DNA of 64,000 nucleotides from Hymenobacter sp. YIM 151500-1 (GTDB lineage Bacteria; Bacteroidota; Bacteroidia; Cytophagales; Hymenobacteraceae). This document shows, in pieces, positions 34,044 through 43,108 of the stretch. The stretch is taken from assembly GCF_025979885.1 (NCBI RefSeq), contig NZ_CP110139.1:1674001-1738000 (forward strand). The letters run 5' to 3'. A program made the translations under genes and the position numbers. The notes beneath the pieces were generated by a model. It saw nothing but the letters and a program-made list of their open reading frames with translations. It searched no databases and had not been told where the DNA came from. Within the stretch, counting starts at the first letter, position 1. Each line of letters starts with the position of its first letter.

Positions 34044-35459
34044 CTATACCCCCTCCGCCTCCTTCAACGCCTTGCGCAGGGCGGCTAGTTTGTGGTGCAC
34101 TTCGTTGAGTTCGGAGTGGATGTCGGAGGCGGCCACGACGCCGGCGCCGGCCTGGAAGTAGAGCTGGCTGGCCGTGCTCAGGAAGGAGCGAATCATGATG
34201 GCGTGGTTGAAGTCGCCCTGGAAGCCCAGGTGGCCAATGGCGCCGCCGTAGTAGCCGCGGGCCGTGGGCTCCAGCTCGTCGATGAGCTGCATGGCGCGGT
34301 GCTTGGGCGCCCCGGAGAGCGTACCGGCCGGGAAGGTGTCGGCCACCACTTGCAGCGGGCTGGCTGTGGGGGCCAGGGTGGCATTCACCTCGCTCACCAG
34401 GTGAATGACGTGGGAGTAGTACTGAATTTCGCGGAAGGTTTTCACCCGCACCTGGTCGCCGTGGCGGGCCAAGTCGTTGCGGGCCAAATCCACCAGCATT
34501 ACGTGCTCGGCATTTTCCTTGGGGTCGTCGGCCAGCTGTTGGGCCAGAGCGGCGTCTTCGGCGTCGTGGCCGGTGCGGCGGAAGGTACCGGCTATGGGAA
34601 ACAGGCTGGCCTCACGGCCCTTGATGAGCAGCTGCGTTTCGGGCGAAGACCCGAAGATTTTAAACGAGCCGTAATCGAAGTAAAACAGGTAGGGCGAAGG
34701 ATTGATGGAGCGCAGAGCCCGGTACACGTTGAACTCGTCGCCCGAGAATCCTTGCTGAAACCGCCGGGACAGCACAATCTGGAATACGTCGCCGCGGCGG
34801 CAGTGCTGCTGGCCCTGGGCCAGTACCTTCAAGAATTCTTCGTCGGTTTGGTTGGTCTGCTCCTCCCCTACGGTCCGGAACTTAAAGTCGGGCAGGCTGG
34901 GGTTGCGAATCAGGTTTACCAGCCGCGTCAGCCCATCTTCGTCCACTTCGTCGCCAGCCACGGTGTGCTCAAACACGTGCAGCTCGTTGCGGAAGTGGTT
35001 GACGGCAATGACGTAGCGGTAGGTGCTGTACACGATATCCGGAATCTGCCCCGCTGGCTGCTTCTCGGCGCTCAGCGTCAGGTCCTCGAAGTACTGCACG
35101 GCCTCGTACCCTAGGTAGCCAAACAGTCCGCCCGTGATGAAGTCGTGGCCGGTGTCTTCGGTCTGGAAGCAGGCAGCAAACTCCTGGAGCCGGGCGAGGG
35201 CCTGCCGCGGGTCGGTTAGCGTTTCGGTTTGGGTAGTGTCGTCGGGAAAAGTAAGGGTCAGCTCCCGGCCGCGCAGCTCGAAGCGGGCCAGCGGGTCGAA
35301 GGCCAGGTAGCTGAAGGCATTTTGCTGGCCGTGGTAGTCGGAGCTTTCCAGCAGCAGGCAGTTGGGGTACCGGTCGCGCAGGCGCAGGTACAGGCCCACG
35401 GGCGTTACCGTGTCGGCCAACACGCGAAGGTGGCGGGTAGAGAGCTGAACGTGTTTCAT
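34044..35459 (-). CDS. trpE: Anthranilate synthase component I
   Basis: A 471-residue chorismate-utilising enzyme that makes anthranilate from chorismate. The chorismate-binding core has FQIVLSRRF, PSPYLFYFDYG, GSSPETQLLIKG, PIAGTFRRTG, LVDLARNDLARHG and GTLSGAPKHRAMQLIDELEPTARGYYGGAIG. The N-terminus carries the feedback-type LLESSDYHGQQNAFSY, in which the ESS motif is part of the Trp-binding site. The start at 35459 (MKHVQLS) is used; an open frame upstream runs through the leader and is not coding. It is the first structural gene of the trp operon, controlled by trpL and the terminator at 35494-35523. Confidence 0.97.
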   Translation of the reverse strand: MKHVQLSTRHLRVLADTVTPVGLYLRLRDRYPNCLLLESSDYHGQQNAFSYLAFDPLARFELRGRELTLTFPDDTTQTETLTDPRQALARLQEFAACFQTEDTGHDFITGGLFGYLGYEAVQYFEDLTLSAEKQPAGQIPDIVYSTYRYVIAVNHFRNELHVFEHTVAGDEVDEDGLTRLVNLIRNPSLPDFKFRTVGEEQTNQTDEEFLKVLAQGQQHCRRGDVFQIVLSRRFQQGFSGDEFNVYRALRSINPSPYLFYFDYGSFKIFGSSPETQLLIKGREASLFPIAGTFRRTGHDAEDAALAQQLADDPKENAEHVMLVDLARNDLARHGDQVRVKTFREIQYYSHVIHLVSEVNATLAPTASPLQVVADTFPAGTLSGAPKHRAMQLIDELEPTARGYYGGAIGHLGFQGDFNHAIMIRSFLSTASQLYFQAGAGVVAASDIHSELNEVHHKLAALRKALKEAEGV

Positions 35460-35493
35460 GGCGGGCAAGTGAGGCAAGCTGGGGCCGGGCCAC

Positions 35494-35523
35494 GAAAAAA
35501 GCCCGGCGGGGCGGCCGGGCTTT
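35494..35523 (-). terminator. trp operon attenuator terminator
   Basis: On the minus strand agcccggc and gccgggct form a strong stem with a 6-base loop, followed by TTTTTT. It lies between the trpL stop codon and the trpE start codon, the normal place of a trp attenuator. Confidence 0.9.
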
Positions 35524-35560
35524 CTGTAGAGCGGTTGCGAAGGAGGTTGTTCAACTAGCC

Positions 35561-35638
35561 TTACTGCACGCACAGGTTGTCCCGTCCGGATTCTCCGTAG
35601 GGCCACCACCATGCTTGCTGAGCTGTTGAAAAGGTCAT
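35561..35638 (-). CDS. trpL: trp leader peptide with three consecutive Trp codons
   Basis: A 25-codon ORF beginning MTFSTAQQA, then Trp-Trp-Trp at residues 10-12 (TGG codons at 35603-35611), and ending DNLCVQ. It starts about 30 bp after a near-perfect promoter and ends about 40 bp before a strong terminator, followed by trpE. Ribosome stalling on the three Trp codons when charged tRNA-Trp is low should prevent the terminator from forming and let the operon be transcribed. The arrangement equals the classical E. coli trpL system, with three rather than two Trp codons. It is too short to be called by length alone; the triple W and the context make the call. Confidence 0.88.
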   Translation of the reverse strand: MTFSTAQQAWWWPYGESGRDNLCVQ

Positions 35639-35670
35639 TGCCGGAAATAACAATTGGGCGTTGAACGCTG

Positions 35671-35700
35671 CAAATGTAACCCAGCTTTGGTAGCACGCAA
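35671..35700 (-). promoter_or_regulatory. trp operon promoter (TTG-N19-TACATTTG)
   Basis: On the minus strand TTG (35698-35700) and TACATTTG (35671-35678) are separated by exactly 19 bases, matching the Bacteroidota housekeeping consensus. The trpL start codon follows about 33 bp downstream. Confidence 0.85.
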
Positions 35701-35767
35701 GCAGACCAACCAGTTTTGCCAAAATTTTTCCATTTCCGTCCGCTGGCGCCTGGGTCGCTAGTAATAG

Positions 35768-35940
35768 CCGCCTCACTCCCACTCCTCTTCTCAACAGGAG
35801 AGGCTTTAGCTTCTACTTTCCTGTTCCTAGCTGACGTTCTACCGCTCCGGTCCACCACCCCCAACCCCTATTGCTTGCTACGCAATGCTTAATGCGCGGA
35901 ATTTGCCAAGGAGGGGAGCTAGCTTTTAATTTTCTGGTTG
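35768..35940. repeat. Degenerate R1-like repeat between trp promoter and the esterase gene
   Basis: cctcactcccactcctcttc, aggagaggctttagcttct and ggggagctagctttt resemble R1 elements but with many changes. It lies between the trp promoter and the stop codon of the esterase gene. Confidence 0.45.
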
Positions 35941-35956
35941 TCAGGCTAAACAGCTT

Positions 35957-37381
35957 CTATTCCTTCATCAGGGTTTGGAACCCGGCTTGGCGGCCAGCCG
36001 TGAGGCGCAGCAGGTAGGTGCCCTTGGCCAACTGGCTCACGTCCACCGCTGCGCCAGAGCGGATCTTCTGGCGCAGCACCACGCGGCCGGCGGCATCAGT
36101 GAGTTCCAGGCGGGCCTCGCGCGAGGCGGCAGGCAGCTGCACCAGCAGCTTATCCTTGGCCGGGTTGGGGTAGGCGCTGAATGCCAGGCGGGCCGCGCCT
36201 TTGCGGGCACCGGCCACCGTGCCGGGTGCGTACAGCCATTGGTAGGCCGCCGCAAACTCCCGCTTCCAGAACCACTCGGCGTGCTGGCCGTCGGGCCGGG
36301 CCTGGTACGAGAGGTTAGCGGCTGGCACGCCGCCCTTCTGCAAAGCGTCGCGCATGGCCTGCATCAGCGGCACCATGGTCTGGCTTTCGGTGGTGCCGCT
36401 CACAAAGTAAAACCGCGTCTCGGGGTGGGCCGGGTGCTGAGCTACGTAGTCGAACAAGGGCCGCTCGGCAAACCAGAACGCCGGCGAAAACACGCCCACT
36501 TTGCCGTACACCTGCGGATACTTCAGGGCGGCGTAGACCGAAATCAGCCCGCCCATGCTGCTGCCGGCAATGCCCGTGTACTCGCGCCCCGTCAGGGTGC
36601 GGTAGCTCTGGTCGATGTAGGGCTTGAGGGTTTGCACCAGAAAGTCCACGTACTGGTCGCCTTGCCCGCCGCCGTACTGCGGGTTGTTCCAGGGTGAGTA
36701 CTCGTTGAGCCGGTCAGGGCCGCCGTTGTCCACGGCCACCACAATGGCGCCGGTAGCATCCAGGCCCTGCTGCTGGAGCTGGCTCAGGGTTTCGTCCACG
36801 CCCCATTCGCCCGCAAAGCCGGTGCAAACGTCAAACACGTTCTGCCCGTCGTGCAGGTAGAGCACGGGGTAGCGTTTGGCTGGGGCCGTGGCGTAGTCGT
36901 TGGGCAGGTACACCCACACGCGGCGCGTACGATTGAGCTGGGGCAGCTGAAAGCTGGTGCTGACCACGCGCACATTGGGCTGCAAGGCCGTGCTCTGGCA
37001 CGGCGTAGTGCCGCTGCCGCCCAGGTCTTTCCAGTTGGCCACTTGCAGCTCCACCGTAGCTGGCCCGCTGCCCACCGTGTAGCGCCGGTTCGGCAAGTCG
37101 GCGTGCTGGGCGTCCGTTTCCACCGATGCCCATGCCCCGCGGGTAAACTTGAACTCGAGCGTGCCCGTGACGCTGGCGGGCAGCGTAACCTGGTACGTGC
37201 CATCCGGACTGCGGCTGAGGGCGTGGGCTGAGCTAGCGGGGTTCCAATTGTTGAAGGAGCCGGCCAGGTGCAGGGTAGCCGACGCTGGCGTAGCGGCTGG
37301 CACGCGGGTAAGCCGAAAAGTGGTTTGCGCCTGACCCGCTGAAGCCAGCAGCAGCGCTCCGCTAAATAGAAGATGTCTCAT
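35957..37381 (-). CDS. T9SS-exported esterase of the EsteraseD/IroE type
   Basis: A 474-residue secreted hydrolase. Signal peptide MRHLLFSGALLLASAGQAQ; a CBM48-like/E-set domain at about 25-115 (TLHLAGSFNNWNPASSAH); an esterase D type alpha/beta hydrolase at about 140-390 with the nucleophile in GIAGSSMGGLISVY and KRYPVLYLHDGQNVFD; and a C-terminal T9SS sorting domain at about 395-474 (FSAYPNPAKDKLLVQLP ... GTYLLRL). The sorting domain sends it out through the PorSS/T9SS system. It may remove acyl groups from glycans or cleave siderophore esters; the CBM48-like domain and nearby amylase genes favour glycans. The longer frame to 37402 adds 7 residues and is less likely. Confidence 0.85.
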   Translation of the reverse strand: MRHLLFSGALLLASAGQAQTTFRLTRVPAATPASATLHLAGSFNNWNPASSAHALSRSPDGTYQVTLPASVTGTLEFKFTRGAWASVETDAQHADLPNRRYTVGSGPATVELQVANWKDLGGSGTTPCQSTALQPNVRVVSTSFQLPQLNRTRRVWVYLPNDYATAPAKRYPVLYLHDGQNVFDVCTGFAGEWGVDETLSQLQQQGLDATGAIVVAVDNGGPDRLNEYSPWNNPQYGGGQGDQYVDFLVQTLKPYIDQSYRTLTGREYTGIAGSSMGGLISVYAALKYPQVYGKVGVFSPAFWFAERPLFDYVAQHPAHPETRFYFVSGTTESQTMVPLMQAMRDALQKGGVPAANLSYQARPDGQHAEWFWKREFAAAYQWLYAPGTVAGARKGAARLAFSAYPNPAKDKLLVQLPAASREARLELTDAAGRVVLRQKIRSGAAVDVSQLAKGTYLLRLTAGRQAGFQTLMKE

Positions 37382-37402
37382 GCAGAAAGTAAGGAAACTC
37401 AT

Positions 37403-38330
37403 TTACGGTGTTTCGTAACCTGGTGACCTATAACGGGGCATAAGACAGAACTGTACGGTCTCGGCTGCACTCTTCGCTCGGGCTACTATACGTAGCGGAA
37501 ATATTAAATAATTCTTGAGTGGACTTTTCCGGGAAACTGCCAGGTTAGCTTCGCACGCCCGCTGTCGTCCGTCCTACACTCCTCTTAAAAAGGAGACCAA
37601 GCCTCTACTGTAGCCAGCCTCCTACAGCCATCAGATGAGCCATTGTATACCCAAGCCAGATACACCTTCATTTTGTACAATAAATCTGGTAAAATCGACC
37701 AATACTCCATTGCAAAAAGCGCATCCTGAGTTGACCGTTCTGTATAAAAATGTGTGTCGATATTGAATACCTAGCTCACTCTAAATCACAATTTTTATCA
37801 TCATTTTACAACTCCATTAACTGATAACTTGTGGGTGAAGTTATTAAATGAGCAATGTAGTAAGTATGCTGAAATCATTGCAGTAGTACTTAGCTGCTGG
37901 CAGTTAAGTCAACATAGCATCATGTTTCATCAATACTGACGTTGAACCGCTCACCACAATTCTTATTTCTTCTTGCATGCATGCGGGGCAGAAATGGTCT
38001 CTCCTTAACATTTCAGGAGCGGATGAGATTGGGGCAGTTTTTGCTGTTGAGCCAACCCTGGGTTTGTCCGTGTTGAACTGAAGCATTACCCGACGCGCAA
38101 AATACAATTATCACTATACCCAAGTTGTGGGGTAAAGCCATTGTTTTTGTGCGGGCCGACACTTTATCTTGCGCTACTTCTTAACGATTTGGTGATGTTG
38201 AACGAAGGCTGAAGCTAGGGCTATCAGACTTTGTCGGTCTCATTGACTTCCGCAAAGCCTTGTTTGGACCACCTGAATTCCCACTCCGGCTAGTCCGGAA
38301 AAATCCATTTCAACCCCTAACTCCTTTTCA
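37403..38330. other. 928-bp intergenic region before susC, no gene recognised
   Basis: AT-rich relative to the flanks. One minus-strand ORF of 67 codons (37904-38107) contains CPAC but has no coding bias or start signal that stands out. No repeat family, hairpin or RNA motif was found. It must contain the susC promoter and probably a long 5' leader; I could not place a convincing TAnnTTTG element. Confidence 0.5.
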
Positions 38331-41300
38331 ATGAAACACCCTTATCTAGCGAAACTCGCGTTTCCGCTACTGTGCGCTGGCGTAAGCGTTAGCAGCGCCT
38401 ACGCCCAGGGAGCCGGTACGGTGAGCGGCCGGGTCCTGGACGAGAAGAACCAGGGACTGCCCGGCGTAACCGTCCTAATTGAAGGCACCAACCTCGGCGG
38501 CTCCACGAACTCCGACGGTACCTTCTCTATTCAAAACGTTCCCTCGGGTTCCCAGACGCTTGTTTTGTCGTTTGTAGGCTACACCACCCGCCGTCAGCCC
38601 ATTACTGTAACGGGAGGGCAGAACACCGAAGTAAGCACCGTAACACTGTCCGAAAACACTACCCTGCTGAACGAAGCCGTGGTTATCGGCTACGGCACCC
38701 AGCGCAAGCAGGACCTGACCGGCGCCGTAGAGCAGATTTCGGAGAAGCAGTTCGTGAAGGGCCAGGTGACCAACCCAGAGCAGCTAGTGCAAGGCAAAGT
38801 AGCCGGCTTGCAAGTAACTACCGGCGGCGGCGCCCCTGGCACGGCAACTGCCATCCGCATCCGGGGTGGTTCTTCGCTTAATGCCTCCAACGACCCGCTT
38901 ATTATAATTGATGGGGTGCCCGTTGACAACCGGTCATTGGGCGGCGCTTCTAACCCACTGTCGTTGATTAACCCTAACGACATCGAGAGTATTTCGGTCC
39001 TGAAAGACGCCTCGGCTACGGCCATTTACGGTTCACGGGCGTCGAACGGTGTAATTATCGTAACTACGAAGCGTGGAGTGCAGGGTGATAAGCTTCGTAT
39101 AAACGTTAGCTCTCAGAATTCCATTTCTGAGCCCCGCAATTATGTGGATGTGCTGAACGGATCAGAGTTTCGGGCCTTGGTGCAGGCTCGTGGCAACGCC
39201 AATCAACGTACGCTTACGGGCTTGGCCAGCACTGACTGGCAGCGCGAGATTCTTCGCACGGCCCAGACGACCGACAACAACGTGAGCCTGACGGGCGCCG
39301 TGGGCAAAGTGCCATTCCGCGTTTCGGGTGGCTATTTGGACCAAGAAGGCTTGCTGCTGCGCAACGACCTGAAGCGCTACACCGGCGCGCTGAGCCTCAC
39401 GCCCGTGCTGCTCGATGGTAGCTTACGTGTGGACGCTAACGTGAAAGGCTCCTGGATTGACAACAACTTCTCGAACCAGGATGCAGTTCGTGACGCGGTA
39501 CTGTTTGATCCGACCCAGCCAATTCGTTCCAGCAACCCTGCCCTGGCCCGCTACGGCGGTTATTTTGAGTTCCTGAACCCCGTTGACGCCAACAACCCCA
39601 CTGCTCCACGCTTCGTCAATCCGCTGGCTCCGCGCAACCCTGTGAGCCGCATTGAGCAAACCCGCGACCGGAGTACCGTTAAGCGGAGCATTGGTAACAT
39701 TCAGCTTGAGTATAAGCTGCCATTCCTGTCGGCCCTGAGCGGCGTAGTAAATGCTGGCTACGACATCCAGCAGGGTCGTGGTAGCCGCTTCCGGGCCGCT
39801 ACGTCGGGCATTCTGGCTGGTGGCCGCCTCGGGCAGTTGGAGCAGTACCGCAACGACAACTACAACAAGCTGCTGGAAACGTACGCTAAGTACAATGCCG
39901 ACCTGGGTCCCGGCCGCCTGGATCTGGTAGGCGGCTACTCCTATCAGGATTTCCGCTACCGCGACTACGTATTTGATGACCGTTTGCTGGACGGTAGCAT
40001 CTTCAATAACCAGCCCGCCGACCGCCCCATCAATGGCAGAGAGTACTTTGACCCAGGTTACAACCTGCAGTCATTCTTTGGCCGGGCTAACTTCAACATC
40101 GGCGACAAATACCTGTTCACGGCTTCGTTCCGCGCCGATGGTTCCTCACGCTTCGCTGAGAATAAGCGGTGGGGATACTTCCCGGCTGGTGCGTTTGCTT
40201 GGCGCGTGAAGGGCGAAGAATTCCTGCAGAACTCAACGGCCATCTCGGAGCTGAAGGTACGCCTGGGCTACGGCATTACCGGTCAGCAGGACATTGGCTC
40301 TAACTATTACGGCTATCAAGCATTGTATATACCGAGCCGCAACACTGCTCAATATCAGTTGGGCACGGAATATATCAATACGCTGCGCCCAAGCTTCTAT
40401 AACCCTGATCTGACGTGGGAAACTACCACTACCTATAACGTCGGTCTAGACTACGGCTTCTTCGATGGCCGGGTATCAGGTTTAGTAGATTTCTATCAGC
40501 GCGACACCAAAGATCTGCTGGCTCAGGTAAACGTGCCGGCTCTGGTAAACCTGTCCAACGCTGGTTTCTTTAACATCGGTAGCCTAACCAATAAAGGGGT
40601 TGAGGCAGTGGTAAATGTTGATATCGTACGCGGCGACAAGTTTAACTGGACGTTTAACGCCAACGGTAACTACAACGAGAATGAGATTACCGAGCTGAAC
40701 GTAGGCAGCAACCCCAACTTCCAGGGCTATGAGCTAGGCGGTATTGCCGGCGGCGTTGGCAACAACATCCAAATCAACACGGTAGGCTTCCCAGCCAACT
40801 CCTTCTACGTGTACCAGCAGGTATACGGCGCCGACGGTAAACCGCTAGACGGCGTGGTAGTGGATCGTAACGGCGACGGTCAGATCAATAATCTGGACCG
40901 CTACCGCTATAAGTCGGCCCGGCCGGATGTTATTCTGGGTTTCGGTTCCAACGTGTCGTATGGCAAGGCCAACCTAGCCTTCACGATGCGTAGCAACCTG
41001 AATCAATACGTGTATAACAACGTTCGTTCGCAGTCCATCTTTGTACAAGGCCCCGGTGGATTCGTGAACAACGTTACCCGTGAGGTGTTCGATAACAATT
41101 TTACCAGCGGCAACCCGCAGGTAATTCAGTCGGACTACTTCGTGGAAAATGGCTCGTTTTTGCGTATGGAAAACGTAACGCTGGGGTACAATTTTGGCGA
41201 CGTGTTCAAAGGCACGAACCTCAACCTATCCTTCGCTGTTCAGAACTTGTTCGTCATTACCGACTACAAAGGCCTTGACCCGGAAGTAGTTACCTTCCAA

Positions 41301-41396
41301 AACAGCTTCGGCTCGGTAACCCAGACGTTTGGTATCGATAACACGATTTACCCGCGTCCGCGCACGTACACCCTCGGTCTGAACATCGGCTTCTAA
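38331..41396 (+). CDS. SusC/RagA family TonB-linked outer membrane protein
   Basis: A 1021-residue TonB-dependent transporter of the SusC type. Signal peptide to about residue 25 (SSAYAQ), then a carboxypeptidase-regulatory-like domain (GTVSGRVLDEKNQGLPGVTVLIEGTN...), a plug domain with LNEAVVIGYGTQRKQDLTGAV and SVLKDASATAIYGSRASNGVIIVTTKRG, and a 22-strand barrel to the C-terminus ending YTLGLNIGF. It imports oligosaccharides or other large nutrients with its SusD lid. Unlike many SusC genes, no FecR/anti-sigma or hybrid sensor gene is adjacent. It is the first gene of the susCDE operon. Confidence 0.96.
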   Translation: MKHPYLAKLAFPLLCAGVSVSSAYAQGAGTVSGRVLDEKNQGLPGVTVLIEGTNLGGSTNSDGTFSIQNVPSGSQTLVLSFVGYTTRRQPITVTGGQNTEVSTVTLSENTTLLNEAVVIGYGTQRKQDLTGAVEQISEKQFVKGQVTNPEQLVQGKVAGLQVTTGGGAPGTATAIRIRGGSSLNASNDPLIIIDGVPVDNRSLGGASNPLSLINPNDIESISVLKDASATAIYGSRASNGVIIVTTKRGVQGDKLRINVSSQNSISEPRNYVDVLNGSEFRALVQARGNANQRTLTGLASTDWQREILRTAQTTDNNVSLTGAVGKVPFRVSGGYLDQEGLLLRNDLKRYTGALSLTPVLLDGSLRVDANVKGSWIDNNFSNQDAVRDAVLFDPTQPIRSSNPALARYGGYFEFLNPVDANNPTAPRFVNPLAPRNPVSRIEQTRDRSTVKRSIGNIQLEYKLPFLSALSGVVNAGYDIQQGRGSRFRAATSGILAGGRLGQLEQYRNDNYNKLLETYAKYNADLGPGRLDLVGGYSYQDFRYRDYVFDDRLLDGSIFNNQPADRPINGREYFDPGYNLQSFFGRANFNIGDKYLFTASFRADGSSRFAENKRWGYFPAGAFAWRVKGEEFLQNSTAISELKVRLGYGITGQQDIGSNYYGYQALYIPSRNTAQYQLGTEYINTLRPSFYNPDLTWETTTTYNVGLDYGFFDGRVSGLVDFYQRDTKDLLAQVNVPALVNLSNAGFFNIGSLTNKGVEAVVNVDIVRGDKFNWTFNANGNYNENEITELNVGSNPNFQGYELGGIAGGVGNNIQINTVGFPANSFYVYQQVYGADGKPLDGVVVDRNGDGQINNLDRYRYKSARPDVILGFGSNVSYGKANLAFTMRSNLNQYVYNNVRSQSIFVQGPGGFVNNVTREVFDNNFTSGNPQVIQSDYFVENGSFLRMENVTLGYNFGDVFKGTNLNLSFAVQNLFVITDYKGLDPEVVTFQNSFGSVTQTFGIDNTIYPRPRTYTLGLNIGF

Positions 41397-41409
41397 TTCC
41401 CACTCAACA

Positions 41410-43023
41410 ATGAAGAATACATTTATCCGCAGCGTTGCCACGTTTATGATGGCAGCTTCTATGCTGCCTTTGTCCTCCTGCTTGAACGACCTGGACCAGA
41501 CTCCTTCGTTCCAAGACAGTTCGGAGTCGGTATACGGCGACCCGGTAAAAATTAAGGGGGCGCTGGCGCGTCTCTACGCCACGCTAGCCGTAAGCGGCCA
41601 GCAGGGTCCTGCCGGCTTGCCTGATATTCAGGGTATTGACGAGGGCTTCTCGAACTACCTGCGCCAGTACTGGAAAGCACAGGAGCTGACCACTGATGAG
41701 GCCATTATTGCCTGGAACGATGGTAGCCTACCCGACTACAACCGCCTGACCTGGAACGCCAACAACGAGTTTGTGCGCGCCATCTATGACCGGATTTTTT
41801 ACCAGGTTTCGCTCTGCAACGAGTTTCTCCGGCAAACCACCGATGCTAAGCTGAGCGACCGGGGTATCTCGGGTGGAGAATTGGCCAATGTGAAAGCTTA
41901 CCGCGCTGAGGCACGTTTCCTGCGTGCCCTAAGCTACTGGCACGCCATTGACATGTTCGGCAACGTGCCATTTGCCACCGAAGAGTCGTCGGTAGGTAGC
42001 ACAGCTCCGCTGCAGCGTGACCGGGCTTTCATGTTCAAATACGTGGAGGATGAGCTGAAGGCCATTGAAGGTGAACTTCCTGAGGCCAGCACCAACGCGG
42101 CCATGTACGGGCGCGCCAATAAAGCTGCCGCCTGGACGCTGCTCGCCAAGCTGTATCTGAATGCTGAGGTGTATCTCGGTTCGGGCCAGCAACGCAACAC
42201 TGACGCCGTAACCTACGCCAAGAAGATTATTGATTCGCGCGCTTATTCGCTGGCTCCGGACTACCGGCTGCTGTTCTTGGCCGACAACGACAAGAATGCG
42301 GGTCGCACGGAAGTTATCTTTCCCGTTGCGTTTGACGGCTTGCGCACTAAAACCTTCGGAGGCATGACCTTCCTGGTGCACGCAGCCGTCGGTGGCAGCA
42401 TGCAGCCTAAGGATTTTGGCATCAACGGCGGCTGGTTTGGCCTGCGCACCAAGAAAAACCTGGTGGATGCCTACGACCAGGATGGCGGCACCGGCGCCAC
42501 CGATAAACGCGCGCTGTTTTACACCCAAGGTCAGAACAAGGAAATCAGCGACATCTTCACGTTCACGGATGGCTACGCCGTCACCAAATACCGCAACGTG
42601 ACCAGCACCGGCGCTGCCGGCTCCGATGCTTCCGGTGACTTCCCTGACACCGATTTCCCCATGTTCCGCCTGGCCGACGTGCACCTGATGTACGCCGAAG
42701 CGGCTCTGCGCGGTGGCACGGGCGCTACGAGCCCGAGCCCGCTGGAAGCCGTGAATGCTCTGCGTACCCGCGCGGGTGTTCCCGTCCTGGCTACCCTCAG
42801 CTTGGATGTTATTCAGCGGGAGCGGGCTCGGGAGCTGTACTGGGAAGGTCACCGCCGCACCGACCTGATTCGTTTCGGGCTGTACACCAGCGGCACGTAC
42901 CTCTGGCCCTTCAAGGGTGGTGCCCGTGATGGCCGGGGGGTTGACGATAAGTACAAGCTGTTTCCCATCCCCACTACCGACCTGGTAGCTAACCCCAATC
43001 TGAAGCAAAACCCCGGCTACTAA
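41410..43023 (+). CDS. SusD/RagB family nutrient-binding lipoprotein
   Basis: A 537-residue outer-membrane lipoprotein. Lipobox LSSC places the lipidated Cys at about residue 24. The N-terminal TPR-like region follows the SusD pattern (AEARFLRALSYWHAIDMFGNVPF, AWTLLAKLYLNAEVYLG), and the C-terminal part contains RLADVHLMYAEAALRGG and RARELYWEGHRRTDLIRFGLYTSG. It acts as the hinged lid of the SusC transporter at the cell surface. The start codon is 13 bp after the susC stop codon, so the two are translated from one mRNA. A hairpin at 43036-43070 follows. Confidence 0.95.
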   Translation: MKNTFIRSVATFMMAASMLPLSSCLNDLDQTPSFQDSSESVYGDPVKIKGALARLYATLAVSGQQGPAGLPDIQGIDEGFSNYLRQYWKAQELTTDEAIIAWNDGSLPDYNRLTWNANNEFVRAIYDRIFYQVSLCNEFLRQTTDAKLSDRGISGGELANVKAYRAEARFLRALSYWHAIDMFGNVPFATEESSVGSTAPLQRDRAFMFKYVEDELKAIEGELPEASTNAAMYGRANKAAAWTLLAKLYLNAEVYLGSGQQRNTDAVTYAKKIIDSRAYSLAPDYRLLFLADNDKNAGRTEVIFPVAFDGLRTKTFGGMTFLVHAAVGGSMQPKDFGINGGWFGLRTKKNLVDAYDQDGGTGATDKRALFYTQGQNKEISDIFTFTDGYAVTKYRNVTSTGAAGSDASGDFPDTDFPMFRLADVHLMYAEAALRGGTGATSPSPLEAVNALRTRAGVPVLATLSLDVIQRERARELYWEGHRRTDLIRFGLYTSGTYLWPFKGGARDGRGVDDKYKLFPIPTTDLVANPNLKQNPGY

Positions 43024-43035
43024 GCTGAACGGTAA

Positions 43036-43070
43036 GACCGGGAACCAGTTGAGCTGGTTCCCGGTTTGTT
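43036..43070 (+). terminator. Hairpin after susD
   Basis: gaccgggaaccag and ctggttcccggttt form a 12-bp stem. There is only a short T run, so it may reduce rather than stop transcription into the SusE-like gene. Confidence 0.6.
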
Positions 43071-43108
43071 TCGGAAATTTTACTCCCACACCATTTTAGT
43101 TTCACCAT

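Noticed and set aside
34044..35864. 606-residue form of TrpE with a 135-residue N-terminal extension
   Set aside because: The extension runs through the attenuator terminator and leader ORF; TrpE families start at MKHVQLS.
37904..38107. 67-codon ORF with CPAC in the region before susC
   Set aside because: Low support: no signal, no neighbour context, composition like the surrounding non-coding DNA.
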